A stretch of 64,000 nt of DNA from Panorpa germanica. Lineage: Eukaryota; Arthropoda; Insecta; Mecoptera; Panorpidae. The position numbers were made by a program, and so were the translations under genes. The notes under the pieces are model-generated. The model was not told the origin of the DNA, did no database searches, and saw nothing but the letters and a program-made list of their open reading frames with translations. The stretch lies in the NCBI GenBank assembly GCA_963678705.1, contig OY783212.1, forward strand, positions 9,672,001-9,736,000, given 5' to 3'. Positions within the stretch are counted from its first letter, which is position 1. Every line of letters begins with the position of its first letter. Positions 9,601 through 21,215 of this stretch are shown piece after piece.

Positions 9601-12600
9601 TTATATTAATACTATAACATACAAGAAGTATGTGCAAAAAATTCACACAATTGAAGAATTTTCTAGCAAAAGTATAACATCCCAGTGTTAGACTATCCGC
9701 CTTATTCGCTGGATATTGACATCAAGTGCCTTTCATCTGTTCCCCAAAGTCAAATCTACATTAAAAGCATTATCCATCGTTCAATATCTTCATCCTTTTT
9801 CTATTTCAGCTTAGCGATCTGATACAGGAATCGCTTCAACTATGATGTCCCCTATTCCATCCATCTCTTCTTATAAAGCTGTTCTTTTCTTCTCTTTTCT
9901 CTTTTCTCTTTTTTCTCTTCTTGTGATCATTTTTTCTCATATTCATTATTATGGTTGCACATAACCAATTAAATCTGATTTTATCAAACCCACTTCCAGT
10001 TCTGTTTTAAAAGAAGAAAAATTTCGCAAGGAGCTGGGTAGAGATAGAACGGGAGATAATAAATAAATATGTACATATTTTTTTACAGCATCAGTACCGT
10101 TTAAATTTCTATCGTTTCCTGTTAAATTAAACCATGGTATTACCAAAAACAGTTTTCATCCCCTGTCCCACAACTTATACTCGTATATTTAAGATACGGA
10201 ACAGGGAGGCAAGTGGAGAGAGAAAGAAGAGAGAGAGCGAGATGGTGGTAACGTAAAGCGCTAAATATATGTCAGGATGTTCTTGATGAATGAATAGGGA
10301 AGAAATAGTACTAGACGAGAAGTGGTAGCTCTTACTATATTCATTTTAATTATTACCTAGTACCCGCGAAGTATGTGGTAAAATTAGTTACGAAACGTGC
10401 CGCTAGGTTGGAACGGGACGAGTTCTAGTAAGATTAGAACAAAGTAGATTGTTATGTACGAGTATGTTGTAGATTATGTCAATACGTGTTATTTATAAAT
10501 TTAAACTTTGAATTATCACACATCCGAACCATGTTATTTGTTACTGGGAATAATTTGTTACTGATGGTGGTGTGAGAGGGGGATGGAGTGAGAGAGTGGG
10601 ATGCGGGAAAAGGGAATCTAGTTGTTGAAAATTATTTATGAAGTTTAAGGGAGCTGACACTAATAAGGTTTAGTAAATATTGTAAGGGTTACTCTGATGT
10701 TAAACTTAAAGTAGAAGTAGGTATTGATCTATTACGGTACACGAGTAAACCTACATCTTAATATTATAATTTCATTAATTAAAATACGAATATAATGAGT
10801 TTCTTTACATAAAAATTGCATATTCGCTAAACATAGTTATGTGTATTTAAGGTTTATCAAACATAACAAAAATTACATATTACGTAAGCAATGTTAATTA
10901 GTATAGAACGTCTTCTGATCTGATTGTCATCTATGTTAACAGGTATTTTTCCTTAAAAAATATTATTATCTGGGTTTTTATTATCTAAAAATATCTGGGC
11001 AACAATAAAAAAGGTCTTATAGATAATTTCACATAAGCAGAAAGATAATTGTGACTAGATAATAAAAGATACTGGGCTTATTTAAGTTGCAATCTTGGTT
11101 TATTTTAAGTGGAAGTTTTGTGAGTGGGAGCACTATTAATAAAGATAGTTTTGAAGGTAGTAGGTTTCACTTAATGAGATAGATCACATTGGCGCTCGTA
11201 AAAGCTAACATGAAAAAAATTATTTCACTAAAACTTAAAAAATGACTGAGCGGAGAACGCTTTTGCCGGTACACTCGTCGATGGCCGCCACTGTGGCATT
11301 ATCAAGAATCGCCAGAAATAGAAACATAAAATATTTTCTTGGAAACAAATGTACTACTTGGCATAGAGAGCGAGTAATGTAAGATAACATCTATGTTTTG
11401 TATTTAGCGGAAGAACAAATTAGAAAAAGCTTTTATTATGACCCTATTCTTTAATTATAGATCATTTTTAATGTCAAATTTTATTGTCGTTATGGCTCTA
11501 TGTCTATAGAAATTTAGAAAATCTCTTGTTTTGAGTATATATTGAGTATATATGTCAGTTATTATAATAATAAATATTTAAAAAAAATACATTTTAAACG
11601 ATCCTCGTACGTAAATAGAGTTGATTATTCAGGTTGTTATTGTAATTATATATATTTTTTGTATATTCTAAATATTTTGATAATATTATATTTGGGTATA
11701 CAAAAATTATTTTTCTTTTCAACCTACACTAAAATTTAAAATATTTACTTAAACGTCAAACTTAAGCTTATGAAAAATTCCATATTTATACATATTCCGG
11801 AATGTTGCAAACGACCCTAGTATGATAATAAATAGAAATCATCAACCACAAAACTAAAAGATGTAGATCTAAACAAAAGACGCAGAAAATACCTTCAACA
11901 TTTATGACGTTTCTTAGGTTGGGAGCCCTGTTTATTGCTGTTTAACGGCAGGTCCTCGTTAGGTAAGTACCAACATAACAGTTACTTTCACTTGACCAAT
12001 TTTCATATAAAAAACGAAACAAACCATTCAACCAACATTCACACAAATATATTTTTATACACAATTTACATTTATAGCATTTTTACTCCGAGAGAATTAT
12101 CTTTATGTTAAGTATCTTTTCTGCAATATTACATTTTTATTCGCTACAGATATATAAGTCATATATAGATATATCAATCAATTTTTATGAGGCTATCATG
12201 TAGCAAAATGTGCGTTTGAAATGTTGTAAAACATAAATAACATTTACTGGCGTTCAGTAAATAGCTTCATTGGCAATAAGATAATGTTTGGGTTTGTATG
12301 AAGATATAAAAATGGGTCACATTATCTTTGAAAAATATTTACGAAAAGTAACACACCGGAAACACAAACGTAGCAGTTATGTAAAAGTTATGTGGCTCAT
12401 ACATTTAGAAGTAATTATTAATTATAGTAAAAGTACTTTTATGTTTTTCTATAGATTAAAAATGACCGCTCTTATTGAAAGACCCTGTATATATTACATG
12501 TACCAACAAACTATAGATACGGATCTTATAATAAAACGTACCAAAAACTAACTGTAATTTTAGAATATGTGACACTCGTAACAACTCTTACAGAAAGGTA

Positions 12601-13144
12601 TTAGACATGAACGTTATATTTAACTCAAAATATCAATTATCGTACTGCTCATGCGCAACACGCTAAATGTCTTAGATTAAGTGAAAAATTAAATAAATTC
12701 GAATTGTGTAAAAGCGAAAAACAAATCGATGTACTTACTTGTATTTATAAAATATCTATTTCCTACACTATCCCACCCTTTTTACTTATTCTTCAATTAC
12801 CTACTAATAACTACTAAGCAAGATTAGAAAGTATACGTAACGCAGAGTACAGCTAGTTAAATATAATTACTTACATTGATAGTAGGTAAAAGCACCCCTT
12901 CATTAATTGTATGGATATACCCGTAATTACCTTAATTTATGTATTATATTTGTCATATATTATATTATACAATACCAGCCAGCAATAAACTGTTAATTAG
13001 GGTAAGTTTACAGTTTAACCCCGATATGAAAAAGATGTGAACAAAATAGTGATCACGCAAGGGTACTTCGAATCTATTGCAACACAACACGTTTTACAGA
13101 ACACAAAGTAAAACAAACCCCTATTATTCTATTAGAGTTTAGAC
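9601..13144. other. Unassigned AT-rich DNA
   Basis: About 3.5 kb without a recognisable gene. It includes a CT-rich run (9885-9925), a purine-rich run (10203-10242), a GC-richer patch (11245-11300) and, at about 12466-12494, the string GCTCTTATTGAAAGACCCTG. Its reverse complement resembles a transposon tip beginning ACAGGGTCTTTC, but no partner end was found. Confidence 0.4.
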
Positions 13145-14409
13145 CAGTGGCTCTGAATATTTTTCTGTTAAGTTGCAATTTAATTTAAAAATCGTATCAC
13201 ATATAATCATAGATAAAACTAAAAACAAGAAAATATATGAAAATACATATTATTGCAAATGTTAGATTGCAAACTATATACCAGTGATAGAAGAATGAAG
13301 AAGCGGATTTAACAACAGGCTCTGCTACTATTTTGGTAGTTTACTAGGTGGCGTTGCTGTATGTGAACAATACCGGTGCTTACTAAGTTAAGGTTATGGC
13401 CATATAATCAATTTAATTTTGATAGTAATTAAACTGAGAAAATATAAGGCGAGTCTGATGATCAACTTAAAAACATAGCGTTCTGTGTTATATGTTATTA
13501 CAAGTATAATTGCAGTTTCTAGCTTTCGAAATTTACATATTTTGCATACACTTATAAATCTAATGACAGGTATACATAAGATTCATTTTAGAATAATATT
13601 CGTTTCATATCACACATGTGTGTCAGAATAGGGAACCCCGCAGATTAAGGCGACATCAACCAGTAGATTTAGTTTTACGTCCTCGATAAGGAATAGTGTT
13701 CAATGTATCATATATTATACTAGTATATTGTATATAAAGACAAGCTTATTGCCTACTTAGGCAGATTACTGAAACCGTAGGAGAAATAAAAGAAAGAATA
13801 TCACAAATCAACACTGAAAATTACATAAATAATAAAATTTACTGAACAGTTTAACAAAGTTTAAGTCTGAATCTCGGAAAAAATCTGAATTTCGGGTGTT
13901 GATAAAGCATTGCTAGTTAATAGGAAAATATACCTAGTCCGAATAATACTTGTCAACCATTGAACGGTGCTTGAACGGTATTTTTCCCAATCAAAAAGCA
14001 ATGCTTTGTCAGTTCGGAGTTCAGATTTGTCCATTATTTTGAAAATTGCAAAAGTAGCATCACCAAACCCAATGTAATAGTCAGAATGTCATGAAAGATT
14101 GACAAATATAGTTTGAATCATATGGATTTTTTAATGGTGGCGCCATCTGTATGTCATCCTACGAACTAACGTAGTAATACATTCGACAGCTAACTTCGTT
14201 CCGTTATACATAGAGAAAGGTCTGCTATTCCTGGAATATCCTCTGGCTACCTCTTCCTGTGGTTCCCAAGTAAGATGAGCTTCGAGCTTGCAGGTATCAA
14301 AGAGGTGTTACAATAGGGGTTCATAAATATAACCTTACACTTGTTAAAAAGTCTAGCTTCATAGAACATACGCGGACGTGTTCTACGAAACACCATTTAG
14401 GAACCACTG
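13145..14409. mobile_element. Probable non-autonomous hAT element
   Basis: The left tip is CAGTGGCTCTGAATATTTTT. The right tip on the minus strand is CAGTGGTTCCTAAATGGTGT followed by TTCGTAGAACACG, a well-known hAT terminus form. Flanking 8-mers are GTTTAGAC (13137-13144) and CTTTAAAC (14410-14417), agreeing at six of eight positions, as expected for an old 8-bp hAT target duplication. The interior has no transposase-like frame and contains another inverted-repeat element at 13881-14028. The right end is convincing; pairing with this left end is less certain. Confidence 0.45.
13881..14028. mobile_element. Inverted-repeat MITE, copy 1
   Basis: The left arm AAATCTGAATTTCGGG...AAAGCATTGCT (13881-13914) is mirrored by AGCAATGCTTTGTCAG...TCAGATTT (13997-14028). 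The right half plus the adjoining TCCATTATTTTGAAAA and GTAGCATCACCAAA recurs at 39553-39650, so this is a dispersed element, not a chance hairpin. It lies inside the putative hAT element 13145-14409. Confidence 0.6.
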
Positions 14410-14983
14410 CTTTAAACTGTAAGAGCTAACACGGCATCACACCACAAGGATTCAAGGGTTGAATAGAGGGGGTTTGTGGTTACTTATCTTAATGAATATC
14501 AAATTAAATTAAAACAAATATTCCTTATTGTGTTTAAATATTTACTTAACGGAATGCGCACAATCATGTTTAAATTTAATGTCTGTATTTTTGAAACTTT
14601 GTTACCATACTGTATATTTATTGGTTATCACACTCATACGGGTTAATAAGAGATCTGTGATAACTCCCTAAGGTGGTGATATAGATTGCAAACAAACTAC
14701 AAGTACACGAATTTACAGAAACTCAAACAAAAAGTTTGGAATGTTAATGTTATACGGGAGATTATCAAACTACTCGTACGTACTCAAATATCTGAAAATG
14801 GGAAACGCATAATATTCCCGTTAGGAGGAAAACTACACTATTTGTTCCAGTTAATGTGTAAAGTGTCAAACTAGAGGTAATAAGGAAAATATTTTATTGC
14901 ATTATAAAACTTTATTATTTTAATTGAATGCTGACGATGCAGTGGAGCTTGATACTACACTACTGTGTCTTCGGGTTTTATCC
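14410..14983. other. Unassigned DNA
   Basis: Includes a 62-residue frame at 14686-14874 with no recognisable domain. Confidence 0.4.
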
Positions 14984-14991
14984 CGGACCAG

Positions 14992-15689
14992 TTTTTTTTT
15001 TAAGTTTATTTGACTGCATTAACTTATTAAATATATATAAAATATTTACAATATAATTCACAACTTATAGACACGAATTGGATAATTTTGGAACACACAT
15101 TTTGCTCCTTTAAGCAACAAAATGTTGCCAAACTTATTTATTTCAATATATTTGTCAAATTACAAATTATTTATTGTTTTGTGACAAATTCATTTATATT
15201 TGCGCCACCAGAGATCTCTTTTATCAACCAGATCACAGCTGGTCACAATCCCTTCTCCCTTTGCTGGCCTATATAAGTGCTCCCTCTTTACTATTCTCTT
15301 TACTACTCTCTTTTACAACGCTCTCTACTCTTTACTACTAGCAGCTCTTTACTAGACTACGCTGCTCTTACTACTTGTTACTTAGTCATTATCTATATTT
15401 AGTTATATTTATTTTATTATTAATTATATTTTAAGTGTTAATTATTATTTATTGTTATTCAAAACTTGTGATTTAAATTAGATCCAATAAACAAGTGAAT
15501 CGTTATATAAAATTTAAGTGAAGATCTTGAATCTCCTGTGCTTGCCCCTCAAGAATTCTCAACCAAGCGTAGTGCTGAAAATACGCACGATCTGCTTACT
15601 AACACGAGTATTTAAAATAAAGAGATTAAATTAGTCAATTGATAAAGTCAATAAGGTTTTTTACAGTTTCCCTGCTTTCAAATATCTGT
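14992..15689 (-). mobile_element. LINE tail (family B), split by a solo LTR-like insertion
   Basis: On the minus strand the coding end (AAAAAACCTTATTGACTTTA, 15689 to about 15608) is followed after an interruption by the 3' UTR (CTATAAGTTGTGAATTATAT, 15070 to 15002) and an A-tail (T-run 14992-15001). The same coding-end/UTR order is contiguous in the copy at 19964-20330. The element is flanked by a perfect 8-bp direct repeat CGGACCAG at 14984-14991 and 15690-15697. The encoded C terminus corresponds to the NLIDFIN...NLI motif of the other copies. 5'-truncated. Confidence 0.8.
15077..15601 (+). mobile_element. Solo LTR-like insertion inside LINE family B
   Basis: 525 bp that is absent from the otherwise collinear LINE copy at 19964-20330, bounded by a 6-bp direct repeat ACACGA (15071-15076 and 15602-15607). 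It carries promoter- and terminator-like features of an LTR: TATATAAG at 15270-15277, a CT-rich CTCTTTACTACT stretch after it, and AATAAA at 15486-15491. It has no coding capacity. Exact ends could shift by one or two bases, and the tips are not the usual TG...CA, so the LTR family is not assigned. Older than the BEL element, judged by the lack of a partner LTR or internal region. Confidence 0.5.
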
Positions 15690-15900
15690 CGGACCAGAGT
15701 TATATTTTCTGGGTTTGATTGTTATCAATTTTTATTGATTATGTACATACACAATTGTACACTTTGGGAGGCACATATGCTAATTAACGTCATAGGAGGT
15801 GGTCATAGACGATAGGAGTCAACATCAGAAATAGGCTGACGTTAAATAAAAATAATTTAAAAAAGAAATTGAATTTTTAAACACAAAACGTAACTTGATG

Positions 15901-16445
15901 TATAAGGAGTGTTCAAAAAGTAATGAGAGTTTGTAATATAAAAGAGTACACGCCCCTAAATATTTTAAAAATCATTTTTCCGTAAGTTGATTGCAATTTG
16001 AGCAAGATTGGTTAACCAGTTGTTTACAGCAGTTCGTTGAATCAGTCCACTACGTGGATTTTTATAATCCACGGAATTATTGAACTACAAGTTTGCTTAA
16101 ATTTTGTGTTGTAAACCGAATTTTGTGTGTTGAATCCTTAAGAATGTAAGAAAAGATTTATGGCCAATCAGTTTAATTAAAAACACGTGCTTATTTATGG
16201 TACAAAGCGTCAAAAATGGCCGAAAAAGATGCCCAACAGAAGCCTCGTTCTGGAAAACCTTCTAAAAGCGAATAAAATCGTGCACGTTAATCGTCATTCC
16301 ATCGCAATCAAGAGAGTTCGTTCGATTTTGGTGGATATTTTAGGCTATAAACAATTCACCGCATAGCTTGTTGCAAAAGAGCAGAACTTTGTTGAAAAAC
16401 TGGCCAATAATATTGCCAATAAGTCAACAGTCATCAAAATGGAAT
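15901..16445 (+). mobile_element. mariner-like transposon, 5' half
   Basis: Begins at a TA with TAAGGAGTGTTCAAAAAGTA, a mariner-type inverted repeat. After about 280 bp one frame (16181-16271) reads KTRAYLWYKASK and QKPRSGKPSKSE, matching the N-terminal helix-turn-helix and RSGRPSTS linker of mariner transposases. After a stop and a frame change, another frame (about 16286-16420) reads NRHSIAIK, RSILVDILGYKQFTA and VAKEQNFVEKLANN, matching ENRHS..., ILVDVLGMKRVAA and LVPK-LNFLQK of the mellifera/GVFM-like mariners. Similarity stops near 16440 and no right terminal repeat was seen. Dead: stops, a frameshift and loss of the catalytic half. Confidence 0.8.
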
Positions 16446-18444
16446 TCCTGCGGTTTTATTTATAATTTTTATTCTTCATTATAATATTTATTATTATCTC
16501 TATTTAATATAAACTATTATATTCCATATAACTAATTTTATTTCTTTAATTCACAAGTTGAAAATTAATTATATTTATGATTGATTTGAGGTTAGTAACA
16601 CTGTGGATAAAGATCTAAGTTTTAGTTTTATTAAAATGGAGTTTGCATAGGTACTGCGATTAAAATATAAACTAAAACGATATGCAGAAAATGGTTACGC
16701 ATATTTCCATAAGCTATACTATTCTTGCACTTAAAACAGTAGGTGGGAATAATATTATATTTACTCAAGGTTTGAATCAATTACCTAAAATAACTTTTTA
16801 ATGTGCCATTACGGCTCAGCGAACGCAAACAAATCATACAAAAATGTCGGCTACACAAAGTACTAGCCACGCTCCTTACCGATATATACGTGTACCGCAA
16901 TACACCACACTACCAGACCCACGAGAGTAAGAATATCCTGAATAACGAATAGGATGTGGTAGTAAATTAAATGGGTATCTCCTATAAATATAGCAGTTAC
17001 TTCAGGGATAGCTAGCTACTTGTACTATATATACATAGAGCTGCTCAAACAATGGAATAATTTATTAGCACATAGCACGCAAAACATTGTCATTTCTTGT
17101 GACAGCCCAAAAAAAAAACATCTGAACCTAACCCACAACCACCCTTAGAGGCAGTCATAAACCCCGCTTCCTGGAAACCAACGATCTTCTTTTGTTTTTA
17201 CCGAAGAACACGAACACCACACGAAGCCTTAGTTTATATATGTTTTAGCGGAGTGTAAAATATTATGGAGGCGTAATAATAACACGGAAGTTATGTTGAG
17301 GGAAACCACCTGTATCTCTTTAGTCTTTAGGTTCGTTTGCTGGGCGATGGAGACGGAACTGCAAGAATACTGTAACGTAACGTATAGTGCGGTGCAATTT
17401 CAAATAATAATTATTTAACTTAGGAATAATATTACCATACCGCAAGTAATATTCCATTTAGTTTATTTTAATGTAGTAAAAGTTGAATGATATTTTATGA
17501 TTTTAATTTTAGTACAATCAGATAATATTGACTATTCATTTAAAATAGCGGTCTTCAATGTAGAGCACCCGGCGAGCAAACGAATCTTGTTTTTCTTTAT
17601 TATTTTACGGTGAATTGAACTACTAGGTCATATTCATCAATTATTGAATATTTGTCATTATGTGAGTTTATCAGATTGTGAGATCAAACTCAAACTCAGT
17701 GAGATCAAAAATAGTGTTGGTAATTTCAAAGGTTTATTTAAAATTTGTGACCGGGTTGTAAGGTACGTACTTACTGCAAGCTTTGACAAACAATCTGTTA
17801 AGACATGCTGTAATTGTCTTTAGATGTTGTGTTCAGCTTCGTGAGTTTTGCATGTTATCAGTAGGCGATAAGATAACTAATTATTGGATGGAACTAAATT
17901 TACAAGAAGAAATGAACTACTTTAGGACATTTTGGAAATTATTCAGAATCTACTTGCATTTGCATTTGAAGTTTCTTTTACATTATTAAGTGTTCTTAAA
18001 AACCAAGTTAATAAAAATTCTTTTTATTTTTTCGCTCGCTAAACATGTGTATTTTCACTATTAAACAAACCGAGATAAGGCTAGTAAATTATTGATACAG
18101 TCTAGAAGTAAACTAGTGTCCATTTTACGCAATTTCTCGTATTCATCATCCCAAGTAAATAAATTATTGTAGTTAATGTATTAAATTTTATTGCATAGAT
18201 TTAAATAAAATAATTGCTAGTATAAATTTTCATTTATATTTATCATATTATTATTACGGATATTAAAATTCATCATGAATATAAAATTATGTTAAATTGA
18301 GTAATTAACTAAATAGTAAAAACAAATTTCATATAAATAGTTATATGCTATTCTAATGAAATGTAAATTAAATTCAGTAATCAACTCATATATCAAAATA
18401 TTAACTACTCAGTTTAAATAAATATACAATAACAAATTAAATAA
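16446..18444. other. Unassigned DNA
   Basis: No gene recognised. Two short inverted matches, TTCGTTTGCTGGGCG (17332-17346) and CGGCGAGCAAACGAA (17570-17584), could be decayed MITE ends. A 68-residue frame at 17783-17989 has no recognisable domain. Confidence 0.4.
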
Positions 18445-18790
18445 CAATGGACAGAAGTACAAGAACAAAAACTATATCGACTCAAAGAGCAGTCACAGCA
18501 CCACAAAATAGTCAACACTAGTTACTAGGAAAACAGAAATAAAGAGATAGCATTGTCGAGACTCAGAACAGGACACACAAAAATTACGCATGAATTCATC
18601 CTTAAGACACAACGACAGATTTCCTATTTGTATTAAGGAATTGACAATTGAACACCTGCTACTACAATGGAATAAATTTCACCAGATATAAGACAAAATT
18701 TACAACTAGACGACAACACTACTGAAATACTTTAAGAGACACAAAATTAATAAACATATAATGTTTATGAGACAGATAATTAATTTTCAA
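18445..18790 (+). mobile_element. LINE C-terminal fragment (Jockey/CR1-like)
   Basis: One frame from 18445 reads QWTEVQEQKLYRLKEQSQ and, after a stop, RNKEIALSRLRTGHTKITHE then FILKTQRQISYLY. LSRLR-TGHT-ITH is the hallmark segment preceding the terminal zinc knuckle in insect non-LTR retrotransposons. A one-base frame change leads to KELTIEHLLLQWNKFHQI, equivalent to EPLTVEHILxxCPxF, with the last Cys replaced by Trp. The end, LLKYFKRHKINKH, resembles the usual last residues. At least two stops and one frameshift. No poly-A or target duplication recognised. Confidence 0.75.
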
Positions 18791-19963
18791 AATAATTATT
18801 GCACTAAATTTAAGGTTGTTCCTTTGCCTAGAGTAAACTAATAGGAATAAAAATTAAGTTGAAAAATTTATAGTAAATATAAATACGCAAAGACTTCTAT
18901 GACATTTTCCCTTTTAATCTTTATTTCAGTTTTCCTAAAGTAGTATTTTCTTGTAGGTGTGTACACAAATTGAACATTCCTCTTTGGACCACCACGTAAC
19001 CAGGATGTTGGAAATAATAACGAACCTATTATCTGTTAATTAAATCAAGAGTTTGGCTGTTGTCCAGCATTCTGCCTTTTACCTTCCAGTCCCTGAACCA
19101 GTCCTCAAATGCCTCAACCCACTAGTAAACCCTGCCGGCTGACGAGTTGGGCTCGGGACTTACACAACACAATGGCGGCGAATGGCGATGTTATCCAATA
19201 TGGACATTGTGTGGACGTAATGTTACATGTAAACTGGCAATAAAACATTTAAAACTGTTTAGCAAAACTAATTTAGCAAACTATGAGTTAGTTGTTGCGT
19301 CCTTCATTGTTCTTGGAGTTTGAAGATACGAGTAAACGTAATGGGAAATGGAAATTATTACGTTTTAATATTTAGAAAGACAGGGGTCGTATTACTACAT
19401 AATATAGTACAACCCCATTAAACATAATTACAAAATATTAAAGCTTTAGCAACATTTTTGTTTTATTATTATAAAAATGCTTGTTGTCCGTTTTAATAAT
19501 GTAAAAGGATTTACATAAAATATTCGTTTATTTTTGCCTTGATGCATCATGGATGCTAGATGCACTTATAATTACCATACATATTCAGTTTCCTAATGGT
19601 AAACGTCTACAGGTTCCTACTTCTTCCTTTAATTAGCATCCGCGGAAAAGAAATTGTATTTAGTTACAATTGTCTTTCAATTTCCGGCTCCTAGAAATTT
19701 GCCACGCTTTTCTGCACTACAGAACCTCGCAGCCCCTTAAGGACGGTACTGGTATATAACGATAGCACATTTATACCATTCAGACACCACTAAGAACAGT
19801 AGCTGTCGCTGCATACGTCGTTCCTGTCTTTTCTTTGTCTACCTTAACCTTGTCTAAATTAACAACGACGAAATCAATAAAATATAGCGCTGGTAGGAGA
19901 ATGGAGCCTGAAGCATTTCAGCTCTTTATCCCTTTGCCGTTAGAGTAATCCACATATCTCTTA
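18791..19963. other. Unassigned DNA
   Basis: Includes a moderately GC-richer stretch (19070-19190) without a supported reading frame. Confidence 0.4.
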
Positions 19964-20330
19964 ATTTTTTTCTATTTTTAATATTTATTTGAGTGCATCA
20001 ACTTTTTACAGTTATCAGCACTTAAAACAATATATACATTTATAAACATTTACAATACATAATATACAACTTATAGGCACGAGTATGGGTATTTAAAAAA
20101 AGGGATTAAATTAGTCTTATTGATAAAGTCAATAAGGTTTCTCAGGCTTTCCCTACCTTTATTCTTCAGGCACATTACAGCCTTATCTGTACGACGAGTA
20201 CTTGGAGCATAGAAGAATAATATGCTTTACCGTAAGTGGGCTATTACATTGTTCACATAACATCTCTTGCATTTTATCAAGAGGAAATTTTCTTAATTTC
20301 AAAGTATAACACTTTAAGTAGATTGTAGTA
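19964..20330 (-). mobile_element. LINE tail (family B), best-preserved copy
   Basis: On the minus strand it encodes a C-terminal zinc-knuckle segment, LCEQCNSPLTVKHIILLCSK (about 20270-20200), in the C-x2-C...H-x4-C pattern of insect LINEs. In a shifted frame there follows ESLRNLIDFINKTNLIPFFK with a stop in the 3' UTR near 20090. The 3' UTR (TAAATGTATATATTGTTTTA, GATGCACTCAAATAAAT) and an interrupted A-tail (T-rich on plus, 19964-19985) follow. Copies at 14992-15689, 40362-40470 and 59781-59995 share this end. Frameshifts show it is inactive. Next to it on the right is one unit of the 81-bp repeat family. Confidence 0.75.
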
Positions 20331-20380
20331 AGCTAACAGATGCAAGCCTTGCATTGCAAGACAATTTCCTACAACTTCAT
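20331..20380 (+). repeat. 81-bp repeat family, single partial unit
   Basis: GTAAGCTAACAGATGCAAGC then CTTGCATTGCAAGACAATTT matches the units at 32760-32905 and 55948-56195. Confidence 0.55.
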
Positions 20381-20881
20381 TCTTTCCAGTGTAAATTTGA
20401 ATACTTTCCAAGTTCACACCATTTTATAAAACGCTCCATTTTAAATGTTTGCTATTTCTATTTTATAAATAGCAGATTTTAATACATACATAGAACATCA
20501 AAGTAAAAACGGTGAATAAAAATGTTTGCTAAAATAACAAACAATATCAGAATAAAGTTGCAATCAATAAATCAGAAAAATGTTTTAGTTATTTGAAATC
20601 ATATTTTTCTAGTTTATATAAAAAGATTAAATAAATATTTAAAAAAAAACTAACAAAAACATTAGCTTTGATACAAAAATAGCAAAACATGTACAAGTAA
20701 CTTCTACTGACTTCCACATATACATTTAAAAGTTAATCTTCTTTTACGAGAGCTTTGAAATAGGATGACGTCACGGCCTCGATAGTTTACGAGTATCATA
20801 GAGGCATTACTCTAGCAAAACTGTTTTTAATAACTTAAGAACCCGTGTACAAGACGTGCATGTTTCATTTTTTACTTTTTA
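20381..20881. other. Unassigned DNA before the BEL element
   Basis: AT-rich. A perfect CRE-like palindrome TGACGTCA occurs at 20766-20773; function unknown. Confidence 0.4.
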
Positions 20882-20886
20882 CTATT
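20882..20886. repeat. 5-bp target site duplication (left)
   Basis: CTATT here and at 27612-27616 flank the LTR element exactly. A duplication of 4-6 bp is usual for BEL/Pao integrases. Confidence 0.9.
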
Positions 20887-21215
20887 TGTTCAGTACAAAA
20901 TTAGCACAGAACATAAAATGTGTCTCTGTTGACATTCTAGTTTAATATTGTATTGTTGTCTCTGGTAGAAATCTTACTCAGGGCAACACAGCGACGTGTT
21001 GGGCAACACAACGACGACTGCTGTGCACGCTACAGCCGTATGGCATTCGAGTCACTCGTGTTTTGGCTTTTGCACTGTCGTAGCATGATTCGCAACCATT
21101 TTATATTACAAGAATTTGTGGTTAAATTTATATTAAAAAGTGTAAAATTATTTTATCATTAAACAATTGAATAATTATTCAATCTACAAATACTCGCATG
21201 GTTTTATTTTGTACA
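20887..21215 (+). repeat. 5' LTR of the BEL/Pao element
   Basis: Begins TGTTCAGTACAAAATTAG and ends GGTTTTATTTTGTACA. It contains a near-perfect 20-bp tandem duplication (GGGCAACACAGCGACG, then GGGCAACACAACGACG) around 20981-21020. The 69-residue open frame inside it is incidental. Confidence 0.95.

Noticed and set aside
12466-12494. ACAGGGTCTTTC-like transposon tip (minus strand)
   Set aside because: No matching opposite end found, so no element could be delimited.
17332-17584. Inverted TTCGTTTGCT matches 240 bp apart as MITE ends
   Set aside because: Only about 13 bp match and the flanks show no duplication.
20953-21162. 69-residue frame duplicated at 27349-27558 as a gene pair
   Set aside because: Both copies lie inside the identical LTRs of the BEL/Pao element.
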